64,000 nt of DNA from Coix lacryma-jobi var. lacryma-jobi. Taxonomy: Eukaryota > Streptophyta > Magnoliopsida > Poales > Poaceae. The position numbers and the translations under genes were made by a program. The notes under the pieces were generated by a model. The model made no database searches, was not told the origin of the DNA, and worked only from the letters and a program-made list of their open reading frames with translations. The stretch lies in the NCBI GenBank assembly GCA_009763385.1, contig CM019826.1:97510848-97574847 (forward strand), given 5' to 3'. This document shows, piece by piece, positions 10,984 to 19,905 of the stretch. Every line of letters begins with the position of its first letter. Positions within the stretch are counted from its first letter, which is position 1.

Positions 10984-12831
10984 ATGGCATCAAGTTCTTC
11001 TTCCAGTGTGTCTTTGTCCTCAGGTTTGAATCATGGACATGCGATCGAGGATGACATTTCCGGAAGAAGGAGGAGTGCGGCTCTTGAGACGGAACGTGAG
11101 GTGGATGCCTTGCTGGACTTCCTAGATGGTGATGAGGTTTCGATGGAGGATCTTCTATGTGAACTTGGCAAGGCCAAGAGAGGTACACTCGCCGGTAGTC
11201 TTGTGACTTTGCATGACCGGTATGATGCTTGCTATGATGATAACATTAGAAATGAAGAGCTTTGTGATACCTTGCATAGAAAGATCAAGAAGTTGAAATG
11301 CTCTATTGCTAGGTTGAAATGTCGTCTTTCTCATTGGAAGTCTAGTGCATCTTTACCTTGCACCTCTAGTAGTGAAATGGTTAGGAAGGTTGATGAGCTA
11401 CATTTTTCTCTTGCTAGCTTAAAATCTGAAAATAAAATGTTGAAATCCAATTCTTCCAAACCATGTCTAGTTTGCATTGACTTGCGCAAGGACCTTGATT
11501 GTGCTAAAACTGAAATAGCCTTGCTAAAGTCAAAAGCTTTGTTACCATGTGTTTATTGTGAGTCTTTGTGTACTGAAATTGATGAACTAAAATTGACTCA
11601 CACCACATGTGTAGATGAACTTGAGCATGCTAGGGCTGAAATTGATGAGATAAATGCTAGGCCTTGTAGCTCATGCTCTTTGAATAAAAATGCTTGCCAT
11701 GCTTCTAGTGATACTCATGATTCTTTGCTTGATGTGAATGGTGATGTTTCTTCCACCTATTGCATGTGCACATCATGCATTGATTTGGAAAAAGAAGTTT
11801 TGGCTTTGAAAGTTTTGCACGATGATATGAGCGCCAAGTTGGTTGAACACAATGATATGAGTGCCAACCTTGAAAAAGAAATTGAACTCTTACGTACCAC
11901 AAATGCTGAGTGCATTAGAGAGGAGATGGAAAATCTAAAAAATGCTCCTTGTGGTACTTGTGATCACCTCATGTTTGAGAATGAGGTTTTAGCTAAAAGA
12001 TGCAAGAGTCTTTGTGCTAAGTCGTTTGATTCACGCATTTCTTGCAACTCCGATGTTGATATTTCTATGTCTGCATCTTTGCAACTAGAGTTGGGTTCTT
12101 GTGTTGCGCGTGAGTCTTTTGACTGTAGCATTAGTGCCAAGGTTTCGGATAGCTCTTTCATAGCTACTCCTAACATTGTTGTTTCTTCGAGTGATGTCCA
12201 AGGGACTTCTCTTGACAAAGGTGCTTCTCATATTTTTGGGACTCGTGCTCCCAATCCGGTTTTCCATTGCACCTTTTGCAAGAAGGATGGACACTCATTC
12301 GTTTTTTGCTTTCGCCGTGTCAAGCATTGCTCTTTTTGTGAGAAAGATGGGCATCAAGAAAGCTTTTGCTATCGGCGTGCCAAACGCTTGCGCCAAGCTC
12401 GCTCTTCTAGGAACTCGGTGGTTCATAGCCCTTCTCTTGGCATGAACGCTTGTGCTCCTAGTAAGAAGCCCCTCTTTGTTGATGGGTTTTATGACTCCTT
12501 TTCTAGTGGGATAGGTCATGGTCGTGGACATGGTTCTAGTGCTTCTTCTCTTGGTGCACGCCATGCTTTTCATGGTTCTTTTATTGGTTCTTCTACAAAA
12601 ACCTTGGAAGATGTTTGCTAATTTTCCTGTGGTACGACTCGTTCTTCTCCTCGAGTTGTCCTTTTGAGGAGTGCTTCCAAGGTTGTTTGACAATTGCAGT
12701 TGAACCAACATTTGCATCATGCTAACACACAAGATAAGTTGAGTTTTGTGACCAAGTCTTGGGCTCCTAAGTATATGCTTGCTAACCCTTCGGGATCCAA
12801 GACTCGGGTTACTTTGTCCTCTTGTGTGTAG
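10984..12831 (+). pseudogene. Gag-derived CxxC / coiled-coil / CCHC protein of element B
   Basis: The frame is open from an ATG at 10984 (another at 10969) to a TAA at 12619-12621, about 545 residues. It continues in the same frame through a TGA at 12688-12690 to a natural-looking end at 12829-12831, closing with VTKSWAPKYMLANPSGSK. After a serine-rich start and an acidic stretch comes a long coiled coil punctuated by five CxxC pairs (for example PCLVC, PCVYC, PCSSC, PCGTC). Two CCHC zinc knuckles lie near the end (12268-12309 and 12328-12369), each C-x2-C-x4-H-x4-C. The second knuckle of the gag of element C (22051-22092) is the same type, so this looks like the C-terminal half of a SIRE-type gag kept without the N-terminal gag domain. 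It probably binds RNA or oligomerises; no enzyme motif is seen. Confidence 0.7.
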
Positions 12832-13620
12832 ATATGAGGACGCGGGGTGGAGAACATGTGCCTGATGGGACTTGGTCTTTTAGATGTGACCAAGATTTGA
12901 TGGTTCTCTACACCCCGCTTAGAATTGCCTCCATAGAGGCTTTTGCAGCTTGGTGAGCTTTCTTATACACTCATACCTTGTACATCCATGTGCTATTTCT
13001 TGTGGTATGAGATGGACTGTCATGTGCTCACTTGTATACTTTTTGCATGTACATTTCCTTTTGTATCATGTCTTGTTTTAGTCTAGCATATGCTACCCTG
13101 TATATCATATGTCATGCTAGCCTTGTGTACAGCCTTGGTGGCTATTCCACTTTTCATGCTAGTTTGTGATCCTCATGAACATTATGCCATGTTTTACCAT
13201 ATTTATCCATGAGCTTGATTTGTAGTGGTATGATGTTCATTAGGTGTCATTTTTCAGGTGCTAGTTTTGGTTAGCTGCATGTACCCTGTTGACATGTTTA
13301 GTTTGAGTACAAGCCTTTCCACAATTTTATCATGTTACATGCTTCTGGATCTATTGCTATCATTATCTTGCATTGTAGCATGTGTTGAGGTTTAGGCTAT
13401 GTTTGAGTTGATCATGTCTCTAGGTTGCATTTTGCTCCATAGTGCTTTATCCTGTTGCATGGTAGTCATGTCTAGATTGAATTCAGATCTCCTTGCGGTA
13501 TCATTCATAGGTAGACCTCTTTTTGTTGAGGGTTCACCTTATGCTTTTATCTGACTAACCGTTTTGTGGAGACCTTGAGGTCACACTGGACGAGACGATA
13601 CCTTGTGTTTCTACTGCTTT
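12832..13620 (+). other. Non-coding internal region of element B
   Basis: T-rich sequence without a supportable frame. It occupies the place where protease and integrase would lie in an autonomous element. Confidence 0.6.
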
Positions 13621-14035
13621 TGAGTGTGCAGGAGAACAGGAGCTTGGAGAGGGCATTTCGGCTCACGGACCCGATCCCACTTCTTCCACGACTTGGGGTT
13701 CCGTTCGAGTAGCTCTCCAGCGAGCACTAGCTGCACCTGTGGGAGCGACAGCATCAGGCGAGGGGGAGACGACTCCGGTGAGGCAGGCGCCCAGGAGATT
13801 TCAGCAGATTCAGGCGTCCCCTCGGGTATCACACCAGCAGTCGGTCATGCACTTCATGAGGTACCTATGACACACTTTTGAGTTCGGATTGGTACTCTTC
13901 TTCTTCGACCTCTTTTTGCTGTGTGGTCTTTCCGATGTGGATTTTGCTGGCTGTTCGCTTGAGCGTTTCATGGCTCTTCTCTTGTGAGTCTGGTGTGTGT
14001 TTCCCTTTTAGTTGGGGAATCATTTTGCTTGTTGT
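13621..14035 (+). pseudogene. Remnants of copia pol in element B (IN-RT linker, RNase H, pol end)
   Basis: At 13660-13720 one frame reads HGPDPTSSTTWGS, resembling the linker HGPDTSSSWGPW of element C near 24024. Near 13935-13970 the DNA resembles the C RNase H segment around SDADFAGC (25327-25360). Near 13990-14010 it resembles the C pol end (GVCFPF, 25760-25782). The catalytic core of reverse transcriptase is absent. I read this as the scar of large internal deletions that joined linker, RNase H and pol end. Confidence 0.6.
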
Positions 14036-15467
14036 ATCTTAGTTGGACTTCTCCGATACCCTTTTGTTTTGGGTTTTTCCTTTTTAGGCTAGTTTTGCTT
14101 TGTCTTTGATAGACTAGCTTTTGCATGCATTTCATCATGTATTTTAGTGCATCTTAGAGCTTCATGTTTAGAGCAATGAGAATGAGATTATGCTCTTTTT
14201 GATATGCCCTGTTTATTCATGATGATGCTTGTAGCTTAGGCTCTTTTTGATCACTTGATACATGTTATGAGCTAAGCTATTTTTGGCAAAAGTTGAACTT
14301 GACTAATCAACTATGAAACTTTTAATTTGTTCACCATTGAGATTGGCAACTAGCATGGGTAGGATGTGTTGAGATCACTTGTGCTATCTTTTGTATGCTA
14401 GGTCGCTATGTCTCTTGCTCTGAGTCATTCACTTGCTTGGTTTGTTCATGTTTACCTTGTGCATAAAATTTGAACCAAGTCTTAGTGAAATGAAAAGATC
14501 GAGATGGGATTGCATGTGTCAGCACATCACGGTATCGAGACTGTTTCTCATTGCACTTTTGAGTTAAACTTGAGTCGTGTAGTGTAAAACCGAAACCGGT
14601 GCTTTAAGCTTCTGATTGCTTTTCTTGCATAGGCTTAGCCCGGTTGAAAAGTTAGGCAATGACCATGTTTTCAACCTCTCGCAATCACATGCTTTCATTT
14701 GAACTTGTGTTAATACTGCTGCAATCTCCGATAAAATTTGAAAATAACACAAGTATATGCTTCATTCGATGGCATGATGATTGAACTTTGCTAGGGGTAG
14801 TTCACCTTTTATACTTGAGTTAGCACTTGGTTGATTTCCTGTCTATCCATGCTAAGTGCTATTTCAGTGGTGAACTCCTTTTCAAATGGCTTAAAACTGC
14901 TCATGTGGCTAATTGTTCATATTTCGTATTCATTTGATCAGTTTGAGCCTTTGCTAGCATTTGCTTTGGTTGCTACACTTTCAGGGCAGCACCCTTTTGA
15001 GCATCTTTTCATTCCGATTGCTATACACTTGAAGCTGTTGCATTGTGCATATCATGCATTTTCAGCTTAGTGTACATACCCCAGCTCTAATACACCTTGT
15101 GTTTACCCCATATGCTTTTGATTGATGACTTGTCTTGTTTTGATGTCAACTTTGTGGAAAAATGTCAAAACCCCTCAGCATGTTCCCTTTTGTCAAGGGG
15201 GAGAAGCTGTCTGAAAGGGGGAGCTTGAGTGTTGGCACAAATGGGAGAGTCATGCACTTTGGGGAGAGCTTTGAGCTAGGGGAGTTTAGCTCTTTTATGT
15301 GCTTCAATTGGTATCCTTCATAGTGAGCTGTGTTGCCTAACTTTTATGTGTAGGCTTGCTTTCAGGGGGAGCCGCTTTTGCTTTGCTGCTTCTCCGCGTG
15401 CTCTGGGTGTTTGTGCTCCATTTAGTTTTGAGCTTCTCTTTGTGTTTTTCTCAGTCGGTATCGAGCT
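14036..15467 (+). other. 3' non-coding region of element B, first part
   Basis: There is no coding frame. Several stretches can be lined up by eye with the 3' non-coding region of element C, for example 14348-14420 with 26090-26160 and 14480-14700 with 26210-26420. This supports common descent of B and C. Confidence 0.7.
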
Positions 15468-15928
15468 TGCTAGTCGTGTTGAGCTGTTTTGCCTCTCTAT
15501 TGATAAACTAGCAGTTTTTGCTTGGTATTTTCGATTTATATGGAGCCTTCAGCTAGTTGTGTCGAGCCTCTGTGCCTCTGTCTTGAGGAACTAGCTGTTT
15601 TCACCAATTTTTGGCTGTTTATGATTGATATCGTGTTTTCTGCTAGTTGTGTTGAGCCTCTGTGCCTCTATCTTGAGGGACTAGCAGTTTTGCATTCTAA
15701 TGCGTTGTTTCAGCCTCAATTGGTATCGAACCTTGAGCTAGTGGTGTTAAGCCTTTTCTGCCTCTTCTTGAGGGCTAGCTCATTTTTCAATTGGTTGCAT
15801 CGAGCCGTCGCCCATGTCTTTGGGAACCAAGTCTTTCACTCTTTGTCTGAGTTTTCACTCTTTTGTGGAGATTGGCTAAAATTTTGCTTGGTTGCGTTGA
15901 GCCGTTGCCCATGTCTTTGGGGTCCAAG
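15468..15928 (+). repeat. Second covarying hairpin array, upstream of the PPT of B
   Basis: Six units of about 42-49 bases have matching ends and a related middle (TGTTGAGCC ... CTTGAGG or GTCTTTGGG). Arms: TGCTAGT/ACTAGCA (15468-15513), CAGCTAGTT/AACTAGCTG (15550-15597), CTGCTAGT/ACTAGCAG (15640-15687), TGAGCTAG/CTAGCTCA (15734-15782), TTGGTT/AACCAA (15791-15830), CTTGG/CCAAG (15887-15928). Both arms change together between units. Confidence 0.75.
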
Positions 15929-16409
15929 TTATGTTCATTTCAAATTGCCCCTTCTTTAGCATTTCTTTGGCTTTTTGGGCATTTGAATAGCCAAGTGACT
16001 TTGTTCTTTGCCCTTCTATGGCTTTTTGATCACTAGTTTTGGTATCTCAAACCATCTCTTGTGCTTAGTTTTTGTCAATTCAATCATCAAGGGGGAAAAA
16101 TTTCGAAACCCAAGTGGATAAGTACCTTGGTTTCTTTTGTGATGATTGTTTGACCATTTTATTTGAGATTCATTTTTGAGTGCCTTCTGGGATTCATGAA
16201 ACTCTTGTTTCTCTTGACTCTTCGGTTGTGTGGAGGCTTTTCTCATTTTTCCCGTTTCTTTCGGGACCGAGAGCTTTTATTTGGAGTTTTCATGATCCTT
16301 CCTCATCTCAAGTGGCCTTGTGTTTGCTTTTACTTGGCTTTTTGGGCACTTGAGTGAGGCTTGCCTTCAAACCCTTCCTTTGTGGTTTTATTTTTAGTCA
16401 ATGCATTCA
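15929..16409 (+). other. 3' non-coding region of element B, last part
   Basis: T-rich, non-coding sequence leading to the polypurine tract. I see nothing else in it. Confidence 0.5.
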
Positions 16410-16422
16410 TCATGGGGGAGAT
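16410..16422 (+). promoter_or_regulatory. Polypurine tract, element B
   Basis: ATGGGGGAGAT directly abuts the start of the 3' LTR (TGAGAACA at 16423), the position of the plus-strand primer. Confidence 0.8.
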
Positions 16423-17183
16423 TGAGAACATATATGACGAATGATTGACTTTTGGGAGGATGGTTTGAGGCTTTTCCCGGTTGAGTCTATATCTAGCTAT
16501 GCGCTTAATGTTTATAACTAACCGGTGGCGTTGCGTTGTGATTTGTTTTATGTGTTGGTGTGCGTGTGCAACATGTGTCTCTTGGCTGTGTTGATGTGCA
16601 GGTGTGGAGCTCGGATACAGCGGTCGATGGCGAGGTGAAGGTCAAGTAGAGACGTGTCGTGCCGACGGACCGGGAGCGGTGAAGGATGGGCGTGCCGTGC
16701 GGCGGACGTGCCATGCCGATGTACCCAGAGCGGTGAAGGGCGGACGTGAGGCTTGGACTGACGGACCAGAGGGCCAGAGGACCAGCTGTGGTAGCTGGCA
16801 CATGGCATCAGCGAGAAAGAGCACATGGGGATGTGCGATGCATCGGCCGAGTCAGGAGGAAGATGATGGCGTCGTGGCACTTGATGGGAGGTCGGACACG
16901 GGCTTGCGTGCGGCGCAAGTGCCGTCGGCCGAGTCAAGAAGGAAGGCGAAGGCATTGTGCCCAGCGTGGAGGCTGGACATGCATCGGCATCGGTGCCGGT
17001 GGTCGGGGTGTGCGAACCACATCCCGTCTGCGGCGCGGGTTCGGTAGCTGAGCCTCAAAAAGCTACCCTCGACGGTTTCCAGGTTTGGGCCTCAAAACGT
17101 GGGGTGGCCGGTTTCCGAGTTTGGGCCTCAAAACCTGGGCTGGCGGGTTTACCGGTTTGGGCCTCAAAACCGGGCGGAGGTTC
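16423..17183 (+). repeat. 3' LTR of element B, left part (split by D)
   Basis: Matches the 5' LTR of B from 7662 with a few percent differences by eye. It ends with GGTTC at 17179-17183, the left TSD copy of element D, and resumes at 57483. Its hairpin array spans 17043-17173, with intact GGTAGCT/AGCTACC and CCGGTTT/AAACCGG units and one chimeric unit whose two arms come from different stem types. Confidence 0.9.
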
Positions 17184-17768
17184 TGTAACACCCTGATTTA
17201 AATTTTCCCCAATTAAATTAAATAAATTAGAAATTAAATGGGTTGGTTATTTAATTAGTGGAGGAAAATAAAATTTATTTATCATTTTCATGTTGCATTC
17301 ATGCCTATACATATTTTATTTTGTGGTAAATAATTTTATTAAACCCGTATAGGGTGAATCGAATTTATTCTATTTAGAAAATAAATAAAAGATTTATGAA
17401 AATTTTTACAATAGAAAACTCAGAGTTTTATTTTCAAAACCTAGGGAAAACTTTTGAAAAGTTACAAACTTGGTTTGGTTTTAGACTGATTTGAATTGAG
17501 TTTTCAAAAGAATTTGTGAAGCTAAAAAAAAGAAAAGGGAATTGCCTTGGACTCTCCTCTCCCTCTCCATTTCGGCCCGCTCCCACTCTTTCTCTCCTCT
17601 GCTCCGGCCCAACAACCCTACCTGCGCCAGCCAGCTCTCCTTCCCTCCTCTCCCTTTGGCCCACCTGCGCGGGCGATGCCCCTCATCGGCCCAGCTTCCG
17701 TCGGCCCACACCCCTCCCTCTCGCCGTGCCCAACGGCCGTCAGCCCGCGTCGCACACCGCTCCCTCCT
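17184..17768 (+). repeat. 5' LTR of D, piece 1
   Basis: Starts TGTAACACCCTG and matches the 3' LTR from 51771. It ends with CTCCT (17764-17768), the left TSD of element C. The LTR continues at 29399. Confidence 0.9.
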
Positions 17769-18157
17769 TGCGGATACATGGGTGTATGCCGAGTCTCTGA
17801 GTGATGACTGATTGTCAACTGGGATGATGCGCATGTTCTTTGCCTTGTGTTGTGCAGGTGTCGAGCACGGATACAGTGATCAGAGGCAAGGTGAAGGTCA
17901 AGTAGAGACGTGTCGTGCCAATGGACCGAGAGTGGCGAAGGGCGGACTTGAGGCTTGGACTGAGGGACCGGTGGCCCGAGGATCAGCTGTGGTGGCTGAC
18001 AGCCTGGGACAGCGACGAGCGAAGACTTGCGGTCATGTGTTGCCTGAGTCATGGACTTGGGGACACGTGTCGGTGGATGGGGTGCACGGGAGGTGCATCC
18101 CCTCTACGGCGTCGGTTTGGTGGTAGAGCTAGAGAAAAACCATTGGGTGGACGGTTT

Positions 18158-18381
18158 CCAGGTTTGGGCCTCAAAACCTGGGCGCGGATGGTTTTCGAGT
18201 TTGGCCACAAAACTCGGGCTGAGGACGGTTTCCAGGTTTGGGCCTCAAAACCTGGGCGCTGCGGGTTTGCTGAGTTTGGGCCTCAAAACTCAGATGCTGG
18301 TGGGCTGGTTTCCCGGTTTGGGCCTCAAAACCGGGGGTTGGCTGGAAAGGCTGGTTTCCCGGTTTGGGCCATAAAACCGGG
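18158..18381 (+). repeat. Covarying hairpin array in C 5' LTR
   Basis: Six units share a loop GGGCCTCA, GGCCACA or GGGCCATA. Arms: CCAGGTTT/AAACCTGG (18158-18181), CGAGTTT/AAACTCG (18196-18216), CCAGGTTT/AAACCTGG (18232-18255), CTGAGTTT/AAACTCAG (18270-18293), CCCGGTTT/AAACCGGG (18312-18335), CCCGGTTT/AAACCGGG (18358-18381). All six pair fully. The copy in the 3' LTR (27689-27912) has the same series. Confidence 0.9.
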
Positions 18382-19166
18382 GGTGCAGAGCGAGGGCGGC
18401 ACGTGGCGGCAATCGGGAGGTTGCGTCGAGGCAACGCTAAGAGTTGTGCGGGCGTGGCCGTCGGATCCACCTACCATCGAGTTGGTCCAGAATAACCTTA
18501 GGGTTTAGCTGGTTCGCTCTGTAGGTAGGTAGTTAGGGGTAGAGTGGGAATTAGGAATAGTTAGAATTAGGATAAGTAGGGGGAGACACCCACCTCCCCA
18601 TCTATCTCAGTTCATTTGCTCTTTGCTTCTAGGGTTTTCTGCTCTCCCAATCCCCTGCTGTAGCTAGCTGAGATCCGCAGAGAACCATACCTCTGTGTAC
18701 TAGAGATTTTGAGGAAGTGAGGACGTAACCTCACTGTTGTAGCGTGTGGCAACCACACGGTTGCAGATCGATGTGTTGATTCGCGTTTTGTTCATGTTCT
18801 TCGCGTTCTTCGTTTCTCCGCGATTTTCCCGTCACTCAATCTCTCTCCCTACTGCGTCTTTGCAAAATCCGTTTGAATCAACTTGTTCGTTTTTGAAAGA
18901 AGATCATTTCCACCGAAGGAATTTATCTGACTTCTTGCGAACAAGTAGATCGGGTTGATTTCGTTTTCATGGCGCTTTTTCGTTCTTGATCTTCCCCTTT
19001 CAATTTCCCGGTGATTGAATCGATTTGAGCGGATGATTTCTTGGGGATAGTCTCCTAACTACCCCGTGATCATCTTCTCCAAGTTTGGGAACGTGGGATT
19101 TTGATTTGGATCGAATTTGGAGAGATTTGGAGAGGAGGCGTCTGAAATCGCCCTCTCTGCTCGTTG

Positions 19167-19431
19167 ACGGACAGTTCGCGGTTTTGACCGGCGGACAGTC
19201 CGCGCGTCGGGTTTGGCCGGACCAGCGGCCAGACTCCGCGCTGAGGAGCAAGTGATTTTTGAACCGCGGACAGTCCGCCGTTGTGTTTGGCGAACAGTCC
19301 GGGAACGTCCAGGGAGGTTCCAGCAGAGTTGTTGTTTCTCGTTTTCCACCGGCGGACAGTCCGCCATCCCCTCGCGGACAGTCCGCAGTAGGGGCGGACA
19401 GTCCGGGACCCCAAGGCTGGACAGTCCGCGG
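19167..19431 (+). repeat. Array of GCGGACAGTCCGC palindromes in C 5' LTR
   Basis: Eight copies of the palindrome, several perfect (19190s, 19264, 19352, 19374) and some decayed by one base, as in the B LTR at 9245-9503. Confidence 0.85.
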
Positions 19432-19844
19432 ATTGGCAGAAGCCTCCGGTTTTGTGCGTTTGCTCTCCCGGCTTCCTCCCTTGGTTTTTGGACTTCTTGT
19501 TTGGCCTTGTAGTTGACCAAGGAACCCCTCTAGGTATCTTTGCTACTTGTTAGCATCGGTATTTAGGGATTTCTCGACGTAGCCGTCTATCTACGTTCGA
19601 GACTTGGTTTTTGAGGGTTGAACTTGTGCCGGAGTTTGTGGTGTTTGGTTTGCTATCGCTTTGTGGTGTCTCGCTGTGATTCTAGGGATCATCCACCCTC
19701 TTCCAAGGGTCGTGGGCATCACGGTTTCGGTCGTAGCTTTCGGGGGTTGATTTTGGGACATTTGGCCAAAGTTTCGACAGAAATTTTTGAGCTCCCATTC
19801 ACCCCCCTCTGGTCGCTTTGCTAGTGCTTTCTCGGTCCTTCAAT

Positions 19845-19856
19845 TGGTATCGGAGC
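19845..19856 (+). promoter_or_regulatory. Primer-binding site, element C
   Basis: TGGTATCGGAGC, the initiator Met-tRNA type, two bases after the LTR end at 19842. Confidence 0.9.
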
Positions 19857-19905
19857 GGGTTAAGGATCTTCCACCTTAGCCGGTTCCAGATCCACAGAAG
19901 GCGAC

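Larger units (their letters stand above)
17769..19842 (+). repeat. 5' LTR of element C
   Basis: 2074 bp. The hairpin array is at 18158-18381 and the palindrome array at 19167-19431. I could not find a convincing TATA box. Its tail (from about 19560) resembles the tails of the B and J LTRs. Confidence 0.93.

Noticed and set aside
18158..18381. CRISPR-like repeat and spacer array
   Set aside because: Plant LTR context, variable arms with constant loop, no cas genes; the periodicity comes from hairpin units.
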